A stretch of 64,000 bases of DNA from Actinomycetales bacterium UBA1383. GTDB taxonomy: Bacteria > Actinomycetota > Actinomycetes > Actinomycetales > Actinomycetaceae. The notes beneath the pieces are model-generated. The model ran no database searches, was not told the origin of the DNA, and saw nothing but the letters and a program-made list of their open reading frames with translations. Positions within the stretch are counted from its first letter, which is position 1; each line of letters starts with the position of its first letter. The position numbers were made by a program, and so were the translations under genes. Below, one piece after another: positions 7,757-16,274 of this stretch. The DNA lies in NCBI GenBank assembly GCA_002305415.1, contig DBQX01000046.1, positions 111,314 to 175,313 on the forward strand. The letters are read 5' to 3'.

Positions 7757-9214
7757 ATGACCACCTTTGAACTTGCCCCCTCGACGCCACGATCCGGCGC
7801 CGCGCTCCTCGTCGCGCTGCGTGAGACGGACGGGGGGCCCTCCGTCCTGCCTGTGGAGGCGCTGGGCGAGGACGAGGTGGCAGAGCTGGAGCGCCTGGCG
7901 GCCCTCGTCGGCGCCCGCGGGTCACGCGACGAGGTCCTGCGCGCACCTGGCGAGACCGTGGGCCACACCCTGGTCGTCTTCACCGGCACGGGGCGCGGGG
8001 ATGTCACGGTCGAACGGCTGCGCCAGGCGGCGGGTGCCGCCACGCGAACCCTTCACGGAGTCGAGGCCCTTGACGTGGCCCTTCCCGCGGAGGTCCCCGA
8101 ACTGGTGGGGGCACTCACCGAGGGCCTCGCGCTGGGTGCCTACCGGTTCACCCGTTACCACGCCACCACCAGCACGCCGGTCGCCCACACCCGGATCCTG
8201 TCCCCGATCTCCGGGGAGGCGGACGCCGCCGCCGCGATGCGACGCGGCATCATCCTGGCCGACTCCGTCGCGATCGCACGGGACCTCGTGAACACCGCAC
8301 CGGTCGACCTGCATCCCGAGAGCTTCGCCGCCCACGCCGTCGCGGCTGGGGCAGAGGCAGGCATCGCCGTCGAGGTGCGGGACGAGGACGCCCTCGAACG
8401 CGAGGGATGTGGCGGGCTCATCGCCGTCGGCCGCGGGTCGGCCCGGCCGCCCCGCCTCGTGCGACTCGAGCACGCCCCGGCGAGCCCGGCGGCACATGTC
8501 GCGCTCGTCGGCAAGGGGATCACCTTCGACTCGGGCGGCCTCTCGCTCAAGCCTGCCAAGGACATGGGTGACATGAAGTCCGACATGGCCGGCGCGGCAG
8601 CGGTCCTTGCAGCCGTGCTCGCAGCCGCCCGGCTCGAGCTCCCGGTGCGGGTCACGGGCTGGCTGGCCCTGGCCGAGAACATGCCCTCCGGCTCCGCGAC
8701 CCGCCCCTCCGACGTGATCACCATCAGGGGCGGCCGCACGGTCGAGGTGCTCAACACGGACGCGGAGGGCCGCCTGGTCCTCGCCGATGCCCTGGTGGCC
8801 GCAGCCGAGGAGGATCCCGACGTCATCCTCGACATCGCGACGCTCACCGGCGCACAGCTGATCGCGCTCGGCAACCGTGTGAGCGCGGTCATGGGAGACG
8901 ACGAGGTGCGGTCCGACGTCGTGGCGGCGGCCGACGCCGCCGGCGAGCAGTTCTGGCCCATGCCGCTCCCCCCGGAACTCGCCGAGTCGATGAAGTCCCC
9001 GATCGCGGACATCGCCAACATCGGCGATCGCAACGGAGGGATGCTCGTGGCGGGCCTCTTCCTGCAGAGCTTCATCCCGGATCGCAGGTGGGCGCACCTC
9101 GACATCGCCGGTCCGGCGCTCAACACCCACGAGCCGTGGGGGTACACACCGAAGGGCGGGACGGGCGTGGGGGTGCGAACCCTCGTCACCGTCCTCGAGG
9201 CGATGTGCGGCTGA
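7757..9214 (+). CDS. pepA: Leucyl aminopeptidase, M17 family
   Basis: A 485-residue cytosolic leucyl aminopeptidase that removes N-terminal residues from peptides with two metal ions. The catalytic C-terminal domain is intact: LVGKGITFDSGGLSLKPA (Lys and Asp), MKSDMAGAAAV (Asp and Lys) and the M17 signature NTDAEGRLVLADAL (metal ligands Asp and Glu, catalytic Arg). The N-terminal half is the divergent macro-like domain. The ATG at 7757 is favoured by TAGAGT ending 8 bases before it. It sits upstream of lpdA-sucB as mycobacterial pepB (Rv2213) lies near dlaT (Rv2215). Confidence 0.96.
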   Translation: MTTFELAPSTPRSGAALLVALRETDGGPSVLPVEALGEDEVAELERLAALVGARGSRDEVLRAPGETVGHTLVVFTGTGRGDVTVERLRQAAGAATRTLHGVEALDVALPAEVPELVGALTEGLALGAYRFTRYHATTSTPVAHTRILSPISGEADAAAAMRRGIILADSVAIARDLVNTAPVDLHPESFAAHAVAAGAEAGIAVEVRDEDALEREGCGGLIAVGRGSARPPRLVRLEHAPASPAAHVALVGKGITFDSGGLSLKPAKDMGDMKSDMAGAAAVLAAVLAAARLELPVRVTGWLALAENMPSGSATRPSDVITIRGGRTVEVLNTDAEGRLVLADALVAAAEEDPDVILDIATLTGAQLIALGNRVSAVMGDDEVRSDVVAAADAAGEQFWPMPLPPELAESMKSPIADIANIGDRNGGMLVAGLFLQSFIPDRRWAHLDIAGPALNTHEPWGYTPKGGTGVGVRTLVTVLEAMCG

Positions 9215-9314
9215 GCCCCGGCCCTCACCCACCCGCCTGCGACGCGGGGTGTGTCGTGGAACAATGGCGACCAGCGCGCCTGTTGCGTACATCACCGTCC
9301 AAGGAGGGAAGTTC

Positions 9315-10688
9315 GTGAGCGAAACCGTGTTCGACATCGTCATCCTGGGGGGTGGGAGCGGTGGCTACGCGGCAGCGCTCCGCGGTGCCCAACTGGGGAT
9401 GAAGGTTGCCCTCATCGAGGCCGACAAGGTGGGAGGAACCTGCCTGCACAAGGGCTGCATTCCCACCAAGGCACTGTTGCACGCCGCGGAGGTCGCGGAC
9501 CTCACGCGCGAATCCGAGCAGTACGGTGTCAACGCCACCCTCGAGGGCATCGACATGGTGAAGGTCAACGCGTACAAGGACCAGGTGATCTCCAGGCTCC
9601 ACAAGGGGCTGCAGGGCCTGGTCGGCCACCACAACATCACGTACGTCGCGGGATGGGGCACCCTGGTCGCTCCGGACGCCGTCGAGGTTGACGGCACCCG
9701 TTACCAGGGCCGCGCCGTCGTCCTCGCCTCGGGCTCGTTCGCCCGCACCCTCGGCATCGACATCGGTGGTCGTGTCATGACGAGCGACCAGGCCCTCCAG
9801 ATGGACTGGATCCCCTCGCGCGCCATCGTCCTGGGCGGAGGCGTGATCGGGGTCGAATTCGCGAGCGTCTGGAGATCGTTCGGGGTGGACGTGACCATCG
9901 TCGAGGCACTCCCCCATCTCGTGCCCAATGAGGACGAGGCCCTCTCGAAGGCGCTGGAGCGGGCCTTCCGCAAACGGAAGATCGCGTTCAAGCTGGGGGC
10001 GCGCTTCGCGGGCGTGCAGCAGGACGACAATGGCGTGGTCGTGTCCCTGGAGGACGGCTCGACGTTGTCCGCGGATGTCCTCCTCGTGGCCGTGGGACGA
10101 GGCCCGGCGACGAAGGACCTCGGCTACGAGGCGCAGGGCATTCCGATGGACCGCGGCTTCGTCCTGACGAACGAGCGACTGCACACCGGCGTCGGGAACA
10201 TCTACGCCGTCGGCGACATCGTGCCCGGCCTCCAGCTCGCCCACCGCGGCTTCCAGCAGGGCATCTTCGTCGCGGAGGAGATCGCCGGACTGCAGCCCGC
10301 CGCGATCGTCGAGTCCGGGATCCCGCGCGTCACGTACTGCGACCCCGAGGTCGCGTCCGTCGGGCTCACCGAGGCCCAGGCGCGGGAGAAGTACGGGGAC
10401 GACGGCGTCCGCGTGTCCGAGGTGAACCTCGCCGCCAACGGGAAGAGCGGCATCCTGAAGACTGCGGGATTCATCAAGCTCGTCGGCCAGAAGGACGGCC
10501 CAATCGTCGGCGTCCACATGATCGGCGCGCGTCTCGGCGAACAGATCGGCGAGGCCCAACTGCTTGTCAACTGGGAGGCATGGCCCGAGGACGTCGCCCC
10601 GCTGATCCACGCCCACCCCACACAGAACGAGGCCATGGGCGAGGCCGCCCTTGCCCTGGCCGGCAAGCCGCTGCACGCCCACAACTAG
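9315..10688 (+). CDS. lpdA: Dihydrolipoyl dehydrogenase (E3)
   Basis: A 457-residue FAD-dependent dihydrolipoamide dehydrogenase, the E3 that reoxidises lipoyl groups of 2-oxoacid dehydrogenase complexes and makes NADH. Seen are GGGSGGYAAALRGAQ (FAD), the redox disulfide GGTCLHKGC (C43 and C48), LGGGVIGVEFAS (NAD), YAVGDIVPG and the C-terminal HAHPTQNEAMGEA with the catalytic His-Glu pair. The GTG at 9315 was chosen because AAGGAGG lies 7 bases upstream and the protein then begins directly with the FAD fold. It is followed after 10 bases by sucB, so E3 and E2 are cotranscribed. It could serve every 2-oxoacid dehydrogenase encoded in the window. Confidence 0.97.
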   Translation: MSETVFDIVILGGGSGGYAAALRGAQLGMKVALIEADKVGGTCLHKGCIPTKALLHAAEVADLTRESEQYGVNATLEGIDMVKVNAYKDQVISRLHKGLQGLVGHHNITYVAGWGTLVAPDAVEVDGTRYQGRAVVLASGSFARTLGIDIGGRVMTSDQALQMDWIPSRAIVLGGGVIGVEFASVWRSFGVDVTIVEALPHLVPNEDEALSKALERAFRKRKIAFKLGARFAGVQQDDNGVVVSLEDGSTLSADVLLVAVGRGPATKDLGYEAQGIPMDRGFVLTNERLHTGVGNIYAVGDIVPGLQLAHRGFQQGIFVAEEIAGLQPAAIVESGIPRVTYCDPEVASVGLTEAQAREKYGDDGVRVSEVNLAANGKSGILKTAGFIKLVGQKDGPIVGVHMIGARLGEQIGEAQLLVNWEAWPEDVAPLIHAHPTQNEAMGEAALALAGKPLHAHN

Positions 10689-10698
10689 GAGTCACCCG

Positions 10699-12477
10699 AT
10701 GTCTGAATCCATCAAGATGCCCGCCCTCGGCGAGTCCGTCACCGAAGGAACCGTCACCCGGTGGCTCAAGCAGGTCGGCGAGCAGGTCGACGTCGACGAG
10801 CCCCTGCTCGAGGTCTCCACCGACAAGGTGGACACCGAGGTCCCCTCCCCCGTGGCGGGGGTGCTTGAGCGCATCCTCGTCGAGGAGGACGAGACGGTGG
10901 AGGTCGGCGCCGAGCTCGCCATCATCGGCGACGGCTCGGGGATCTCCGAGTCCGGCCTGCGGGGCGTCCATGCCGAGGACGACGACGACGCCGTCGCCTT
11001 CCAGCCGTCGCCCGCTGCTCCGCCAGCGGCGGCACCTGCGCGACCCGCGCCGGCCCCGAGCGCCCCCACACCCGCCCCTCCCGCGGGCCGGGCGGGCGGG
11101 TCAGCCGGCGGCCAGGCGGTCACCATGCCCGCCCTCGGCGAGTCCGTCACGGAGGGGACGATCACCCGGTGGCTGAAGGCCGTGGGCGAGACCGTCGAGG
11201 AGGACGAGCCGCTGCTCGAGGTCTCCACCGACAAGGTGGACACGGAAGTGCCCTCACCCGTCGGAGGGACGCTCCTCAAGATCCTCGTCCAGGAGGACGA
11301 GACGGTGGAGGTCGGCGCCGAGCTGGCCCTGATCGGAGACGCGGCAGCCGCTCCGGAGCCCCCGCAGGCAGCACCGGAACCCCAGAGCACCGAGCCGGAA
11401 CCGGCCGCTGCCGGCGAGCCAGCCCCTGAGGCGGCCCCCGCCGAGCCGACCGCAGCACCGGAGACCCAGCCCGAGACAGCCGCCGCGCAGGTTGGCGGAT
11501 CGTACGTGACTCCGATCGTTCGCAAGCTGGCGCGCGAGAAGAACGTCGACCTGGCCACGATCAGCGGGACAGGAGTCGGCGGGCGAATCCGCAAGGAGGA
11601 TGTGCTCGAGGCGGCACGCAAGGCGGAGGAGGAGGCGGCGGCCAAGGCGCGCGCCGCGGAGGAGGCCTCGAAGGCCGCGGCGGCGGCACCGACGCCCGCG
11701 GCACCGACGCCCGCGGCACCGGCGCCCGCGGCACCCTCCGCGAAGCCCGCGGCGTCACCACTCCGTGGGACCACCGAGAAGATGTCGCGCCTCCGGAAGA
11801 TCATCGCCACGCGCATGGTGGAGTCGCTGCAGACCTCCGCGCAGCTCACCACGGTGATCGAGGTGGACGTCACCCGCGTCGCCGCCCTGCGCGCCCGCGC
11901 GAAGGACTCGTTCCAGGCCCGCGAGGGAGCGAAGCTGACCTTCCTGCCGTTCTTCGTCAAGGCGGCAACGGAGGCGCTGAAGGCCCACCCGAAGATCAAC
12001 GCCACGATCACGGAGAACGAGGTCATCTACCACGGTGCCGAGCACGTCGGGATCGCGGTCGACACCGAACGCGGGCTCCTGGTTCCTGTGATCAAGGATG
12101 CCGGGGACTTGAACATCGCGGGTCTCGCGAAGAAGATCGCCGACCTGGCGGCCCGGACGCGCACGAACAAGATCGGCCCCGATGAGCTGACCGGCTCGAC
12201 CTTCACGATCACGAACACCGGCTCCGGCGGCGCGCTCTTCGACACCCCGATCATCAACCAGCCGGAGGTCGCGATCCTCGGGACGGGCACGATCACGAAG
12301 CGTCCCATGGTGGTCCGCGACGCCGACGGGAACGAGACGATCGGCATCCGCTCGATGTGCTACCTCGCGCTCTCCTACGACCACAGGCTCGTGGACGGCG
12401 CCGATGCGGCGCGCTACCTCATGGCGGTGAAGGCACGCCTCGAGGAGGGTGCCTTTGAGGGCGAACTCGGGCTCTGA
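10699..12477 (+). CDS. sucB: 2-oxoacid dehydrogenase E2 (dihydrolipoyl acyltransferase), SucB/DlaT type
   Basis: A 592-residue E2 acyltransferase, the core of 2-oxoglutarate and/or pyruvate dehydrogenase. It has two lipoyl domains (residues about 3-78 and 141-217) with lipoyl lysines in STDKVDTE (K43 and K179), joined by Ala/Pro-rich linkers. A peripheral subunit-binding domain follows (residues about 269-303, VTPIVRKLAREKN and GVGGRIRKEDVL), then an Ala/Pro linker and the catalytic domain ending in SYDHRLVDGADAARYL with the active-site His. In actinobacteria this E2 often serves both complexes; the lone homodimeric aceE at 37.3 kb lacks its own E2, which supports sharing. It ends at a strong hairpin. 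The usual lipB-lipA genes do not follow. Confidence 0.95.
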   Translation: MSESIKMPALGESVTEGTVTRWLKQVGEQVDVDEPLLEVSTDKVDTEVPSPVAGVLERILVEEDETVEVGAELAIIGDGSGISESGLRGVHAEDDDDAVAFQPSPAAPPAAAPARPAPAPSAPTPAPPAGRAGGSAGGQAVTMPALGESVTEGTITRWLKAVGETVEEDEPLLEVSTDKVDTEVPSPVGGTLLKILVQEDETVEVGAELALIGDAAAAPEPPQAAPEPQSTEPEPAAAGEPAPEAAPAEPTAAPETQPETAAAQVGGSYVTPIVRKLAREKNVDLATISGTGVGGRIRKEDVLEAARKAEEEAAAKARAAEEASKAAAAAPTPAAPTPAAPAPAAPSAKPAASPLRGTTEKMSRLRKIIATRMVESLQTSAQLTTVIEVDVTRVAALRARAKDSFQAREGAKLTFLPFFVKAATEALKAHPKINATITENEVIYHGAEHVGIAVDTERGLLVPVIKDAGDLNIAGLAKKIADLAARTRTNKIGPDELTGSTFTITNTGSGGALFDTPIINQPEVAILGTGTITKRPMVVRDADGNETIGIRSMCYLALSYDHRLVDGADAARYLMAVKARLEEGAFEGELGL

Positions 12478-12486
12478 CCCCGTCAC

Positions 12487-12522
12487 TGAGCGGGCCCGGC
12501 CATGCACGGCCGGGCCCGCTCA
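12487..12522. terminator. Bidirectional hairpin between sucB and the pseudokinase
   Basis: A 15-bp perfect inverted repeat (12487-12501 with 12508-12522, six-base loop) lies 10 bases after the sucB stop and covers the stop codon of the convergent pseudokinase gene. It is a GC-only stem without a U-run on either side, the usual form in high-GC actinobacteria. Confidence 0.8.
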
Positions 12523-13788
12523 CGGTGTCCGGCAGGTCCGCACCTCCGCGATCCGCCAGCCGGGGCCGTCCTCGGTGAGGTCCACGTCGACGCAGTGCGC
12601 ACGCTGGGCCGGGATCTCCACGATCTCCCCGCCGAGGATCCGCCGGTGCGCGAGCTGGCGCACCTCGAGTCGCGCGGTGAAGGTGCCACGCGATCGTGCG
12701 ACAGCTGACAGCTGCTCGATCGCGGTGCCGTAGCCCTCGAAGACCAGATCCGTGGCGACCATCTCGCGGATGAGGTCCTCGTCGCGCGTCCGATCCGCCA
12801 CACCGGTCACGTACACACCGTCCAGCGCGGCAGCGTCCCGGTCAGCCAGCGCCTGGTCGCGCCGCTCCAGTAGCTGACCGACGACCTCCGCCGCACTGGC
12901 CTCCGTCAGGGTCGACCATCCCTCAAGTCCGCGTGGCGTGGGCGGCGCGGAGGCGTCCCGTGCCCCTGCGACCGGCGAGGCCAAGGCCATCACTGCGGCT
13001 GCCACGAGAACGGCCACGCCGGCGACCGCGACCACGCGCGTCGTGACCCGACGGTGCGGTGCCAGTACCGTCGGCGCGGAGGCAGCGCGCAGCTGTGCGC
13101 CCGCGAGGGTGGGTGCGGACGGGAGTTCGACCGGCGCACCGCGTCCCAGCAGGAACGCCCACGTCGCGAAGTCCCGGGCCGTCGGACGGTCACGGGGGTC
13201 GTCGGCGAGCGCGCTGCCCACCGCGCTGAGGACGGCGGGATCGTCACCACTCGCCCACGCCAGGGTTCGGCCGAGCGACCAGACGTCGGCCGGGGCCGTC
13301 GCGGGTCCGTCGTCGAGTTCAGGCGGAACGTACCCGGTGTGGCCGCGCTCCGCACCACCGTGCCCGATCACGTCGATGAGGACCGGCCGGCCGCCGGGAC
13401 CGATCAGGATGTTCGCAGGCGACACGTCGCCGTGGACGAGTCCACGCCCGTGGAGGGCCGCGAGCGCGTCAGCCGCCGCTCGCCACACGGTGACGACCTC
13501 GCCCGCCCCCAGCGACGACCTCGAATTCACGAGAGTCGCGAGAGCCGGCCCCACCACCAGTTCCATCACCACCGCCACACGACCGCCGGTGAGCTTCACC
13601 ATCTGGTGGATCTCCGGCAGGTGCGCATGGCGGAGCTCGGCGAGCCGGCGGATCCGCTCGATCCGTTCGTCCTCCGGCACGATGGTGGCCACCCAGGGCT
13701 CGCCACGCTCGTCCCTCACGGCCAACACCGCGCCCGCGGCCCCGAAGCCGGCCGGACCCATCACCTCGTAGCCTGGGATCGTCGTCAC
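12520..13788 (-). CDS. Ser/Thr kinase-like protein, probable membrane pseudokinase
   Basis: A 422-residue protein with a kinase fold (residues about 1-230), one membrane helix (VVAVAGVAVLVAAAVMALA, about 255-273) and an outside domain of 150 residues that resembles a small NTF2-like sensor. Kinase landmarks are eroded: the glycine loop is GPAGFGAAGAV, the VAIK lysine position reads WVATIV with no Lys, the catalytic loop is HGDVSPANIL (Asp and Asn kept, Lys replaced by Ser), and DFG reads LIDVIG. The substrate-side PPE and ADVWSLGRTLAW motifs remain. It probably binds but does not phosphorylate. The GTG at 13788 has TAGCGT 7 bases upstream (leaderless); a GTG at 13836 has AGGAGG, but too close. 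Confidence 0.78.
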   Translation of the reverse strand: MTTIPGYEVMGPAGFGAAGAVLAVRDERGEPWVATIVPEDERIERIRRLAELRHAHLPEIHQMVKLTGGRVAVVMELVVGPALATLVNSRSSLGAGEVVTVWRAAADALAALHGRGLVHGDVSPANILIGPGGRPVLIDVIGHGGAERGHTGYVPPELDDGPATAPADVWSLGRTLAWASGDDPAVLSAVGSALADDPRDRPTARDFATWAFLLGRGAPVELPSAPTLAGAQLRAASAPTVLAPHRRVTTRVVAVAGVAVLVAAAVMALASPVAGARDASAPPTPRGLEGWSTLTEASAAEVVGQLLERRDQALADRDAAALDGVYVTGVADRTRDEDLIREMVATDLVFEGYGTAIEQLSAVARSRGTFTARLEVRQLAHRRILGGEIVEIPAQRAHCVDVDLTEDGPGWRIAEVRTCRTP

Positions 13789-13907
13789 CCTGGTGACGCT
13801 AGCGGAGACGCCTTGCCCCACGCCCGGCTCATCCACAGCCTCCTGGTGGGCCCGCCCGTGTCCCGCCCTGAAAACGTGTGGTCCGCGAGTGGCTAGAATC
13901 TGTAGCC

Positions 13908-14615
13908 ATGTCGACTCCCGCCGCGCCGAAGACCACGAAGCCCAAGAAGCGACGCTGGTACCACAACTTCTACGACGCCTACCGTCTCACGGCGGCTGCG
14001 GAGCCGTGGGTTGGCTGGGCGATGGCGGGGACGTTCCTCGGTGCCATCGCGATCGGCGCGGGGATCGGCTACACCGTTGGCCACCCGATCTACGCCGGCT
14101 TCCTCGGCGGTCTCGTGGGGCTCACCCTCGCGATGTGGGTGCTGTCCTGGCGGGTGCGTGCCGTGTCCTACCGACAGATCGAGGGTCAGCCGGGCGCCTC
14201 GATCGCCGTGCTGGACCAGATCAAGCGGGGGTGGAACATCGAGCAGGAGCCGGTGGCGATGAACCCCCGGACCCAGGACCTCGTCTTCCGCATGGTCGGA
14301 AGGCCCGGGATCGTTCTGATCGCCGAGGGGCCGGCCACGCGGACCAAGAAGCTCCTCAAGGACGAGGAACGCAAGGTCGCCCGCGTCGCGCCGGGTGTGC
14401 CGGTCCACTTCATCCAGGTCGGGAACGACGAGGGCCAGACTCCGCTCACCAAGCTGCAGGGCGCGGTACGCAAGCTCCCCAAGAAGCTCACCGCCGCCGA
14501 GGTGGCGCAAGTCTCCAATCGGCTGCGCTCCCTGGGCGGGGCGCGCCCACCCATCCCGAAGGGTATCGATCCCTTCCGTGCCCGCCCGGACCGGAAGGGC
14601 ATGCGCGGGCGCTGA
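13908..14615 (+). CDS. DUF4191 membrane protein
   Basis: A 235-residue protein of the DUF4191 family, conserved directly upstream of glnA in actinobacteria (Rv2219A position). It has a basic N-terminus (TTKPKKRRWYHNFYDAYRLT), two adjacent membrane helices (VGWAMAGTFLGAIAIGAGIG and IYAGFLGGLVGLTLAMWVLS) and a cytoplasmic C-terminal domain with QIKRGWNIEQEPVAMNPR and FRMVGRPGIVLIAEGP. Function is unknown. The ATG at 13908 is preceded by TAGAAT ending 8 bases before it, indicating a leaderless mRNA. It is separated from glnA by a 132-bp region carrying a GlnR-type box, so glnA has its own regulated promoter. Confidence 0.9.
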   Translation: MSTPAAPKTTKPKKRRWYHNFYDAYRLTAAAEPWVGWAMAGTFLGAIAIGAGIGYTVGHPIYAGFLGGLVGLTLAMWVLSWRVRAVSYRQIEGQPGASIAVLDQIKRGWNIEQEPVAMNPRTQDLVFRMVGRPGIVLIAEGPATRTKKLLKDEERKVARVAPGVPVHFIQVGNDEGQTPLTKLQGAVRKLPKKLTAAEVAQVSNRLRSLGGARPPIPKGIDPFRARPDRKGMRGR

Positions 14616-14639
14616 GTTCGGTCGGCGCCACGCCGGCTC

Positions 14640-14677
14640 GTAACACTCTCGACACGTTGAAGTGACACCGAGGTAAC
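14640..14677 (+). promoter_or_regulatory. GlnR-type box upstream of glnA
   Basis: Four half-sites with exact 11-bp spacing: GTAAC (14640), GACAC (14651), GTGAC (14662) and GTAAC (14673), each separated by six bases. This matches the actinobacterial GlnR pattern gTnAC-n6-GaAAc-n6-GtnAC-n6-GaAAc. TAGCGT at 14688-14693 is a fitting -10, placing the box over and upstream of the -35 region, as expected for an activator. Confidence 0.75.
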
Positions 14678-14691
14678 TGCGTCTCGCTAGC

Positions 14692-14733
14692 GTGGGACCA
14701 GCCCGCCGAGAGGTGGGACCATCCTGCCGAGAG
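14692..14733 (+). repeat. Tandem 21-bp repeat in the glnA leader
   Basis: Copies at 14692-14712 and 14713-14733 differ at two positions and are directly adjacent. They lie between the predicted -10 (14688-14693) and the glnA Shine-Dalgarno (GAGGAG, 14736-14741), so they form most of the 5' leader. Each copy ends in GCCGAGAG. The role is unknown. Confidence 0.8.
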
Positions 14734-14747
14734 ATGAGGAGCAGTGG

Positions 14748-16172
14748 ATGTTCTCCAACGCTGACGAAGCGATCGCCTATACGCGCCAGGAGGGCGTCGA
14801 GTTCATCGACGTGCGCTTCTGCGACCTGCCCGGCGTGATGCAGCACTTCAACATCCCCGTCGAAACCTTCACGGACGAGGTCTTCACCGAGGGGCTCATG
14901 TTCGATGGGTCCTCGATCCGGGGGTTCCAGGCGATCCACGAGTCGGACATGAAGCTTGTGCCGGACGTGGCCACGGCGTACATCGACCCCTTCCGGGTGG
15001 CGAAGACGCTCATCGTGAACTTCTCGATCGTGGACCCGTTCACGGGCGAGGTGTACTCCCGCGACCCGCGCAACATCGCGGCCAAGGCCGAGGCCCACCT
15101 CCGGTCGACCGGAATCGCGGACACGGTGTACATCGGGGCCGAGGCGGAGTTCTACGTCTTCGACGACATCCGGTTCTCCACCAGTGCCCAGTCCAGCTAC
15201 TACCACATCGACTCCAACGAGGCGGCGTGGAACACCGGCCGCGCCGAGGAGGGTGGCAACCGCGGCTACAAGACGCGTTTCAAGGGCGGTTACTTCCCGG
15301 TCTCCCCGAACGACCAGATGGCTGACCTGCGCGACGAGATGGTCCAGACCCTCCAGCAGGTGGGGCTCTCAGTCGAGCGCGCGCACCACGAGGTGGGAAC
15401 CGCGGGCCAGATGGAGATCAACTACCGCTTCAACTCCCTGCTCGCTGCCGCTGACGACATGATGAAGTTCAAGTACGTCATCAAGAACACCGCGTGGACG
15501 GCCGGCAAGACCGCCACGTTCATGCCGAAGCCCCTCTTCGGGGACAACGGCTCCGGCATGCACACGCACGTCTCGCTGTGGAAGGACGGCAACCCGCTCT
15601 TCGCCGACGAGCGGGGCTACGGCGGCCTCTCCGACGTCGCACGCTGGTACATCGGCGGCCTCCTGCGGCACGCCCCCTCGCTGCTGGCGTTCACGAACCC
15701 GTCGGTGAACTCCTACCACCGGCTCGTCCCCGGCTTCGAGGCACCGGTCAACCTGGTCTACTCGGCGCGCAACCGTTCCGCCTGTATCCGAATCCCCGTG
15801 ACGGGAACCTCACCGAAGTCCAAGCGCCTCGAGTTCCGGGTCCCGGACCCGTCGTCGAACCCGTACCTCGCGTTCTCCGCCATCCTGATGGCCGGGCTGG
15901 ACGGCATCAAGAACCGCATCGAGCCTGCCGACCCGATCGACAAGGACCTCTACGAACTGCCGCCGGAGGAGCACGCCCTCATCGACCAGGTCCCCGACTC
16001 CCTGCCGAAGGTTCTCGAGTCGCTCGAGGAGGACCACGACTACCTCACCGACGGCGACGTGTTCACCCCCGACCTGATCGAGACGTGGATCGACTACAAG
16101 CGGGCCTACGAGATCGACCCGCTGCGACTGCGGCCGCACCCGCACGAGTTCGAGCTCTACTACGACCTGTGA
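14748..16172 (+). CDS. glnA: Glutamine synthetase type I-beta
   Basis: A 474-residue glutamine synthetase, which makes glutamine from glutamate, NH3 and ATP in the cytoplasm as a dodecamer. Motifs: FDGSSIRGFQ (latch), EAEFYVFD and GGYFPVSPNDQ, VGTAGQMEINYRF (metal and glutamate site), KPLFGDNGSGMHTHVS (ATP), and RNRSACIRIP. The adenylylation tyrosine is Y402 in KDLYELPPEE, as in GlnE-regulated enzymes, and glnE lies 2.3 kb downstream. The ATG at 14748 has GAGGAG 6 bases upstream. A GlnR-type box precedes it and a 19-bp hairpin follows. This is the main, regulated assimilatory enzyme (GlnA1 type). Confidence 0.98.
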   Translation: MFSNADEAIAYTRQEGVEFIDVRFCDLPGVMQHFNIPVETFTDEVFTEGLMFDGSSIRGFQAIHESDMKLVPDVATAYIDPFRVAKTLIVNFSIVDPFTGEVYSRDPRNIAAKAEAHLRSTGIADTVYIGAEAEFYVFDDIRFSTSAQSSYYHIDSNEAAWNTGRAEEGGNRGYKTRFKGGYFPVSPNDQMADLRDEMVQTLQQVGLSVERAHHEVGTAGQMEINYRFNSLLAAADDMMKFKYVIKNTAWTAGKTATFMPKPLFGDNGSGMHTHVSLWKDGNPLFADERGYGGLSDVARWYIGGLLRHAPSLLAFTNPSVNSYHRLVPGFEAPVNLVYSARNRSACIRIPVTGTSPKSKRLEFRVPDPSSNPYLAFSAILMAGLDGIKNRIEPADPIDKDLYELPPEEHALIDQVPDSLPKVLESLEEDHDYLTDGDVFTPDLIETWIDYKRAYEIDPLRLRPHPHEFELYYDL

Positions 16173-16204
16173 GCACTCGCACCAGCTGACTGCACCCGCC
16201 GCAG

Positions 16205-16243
16205 GCCCGAGGGCCGCCGTGGATTCCACGGCGGCCCTCGGGC
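16205..16243. terminator. Hairpin terminator after glnA
   Basis: A perfect 19-bp inverted repeat (16205-16223 with 16225-16243) lies 33 bases after the glnA stop and just before the convergent membrane gene that ends at 16275. It is very GC-rich with no U-run and probably stops transcription from both sides. Confidence 0.8.
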
Positions 16244-16274
16244 TCGTGATGGGCGGGGGCCTCGCCCTCCCGGG

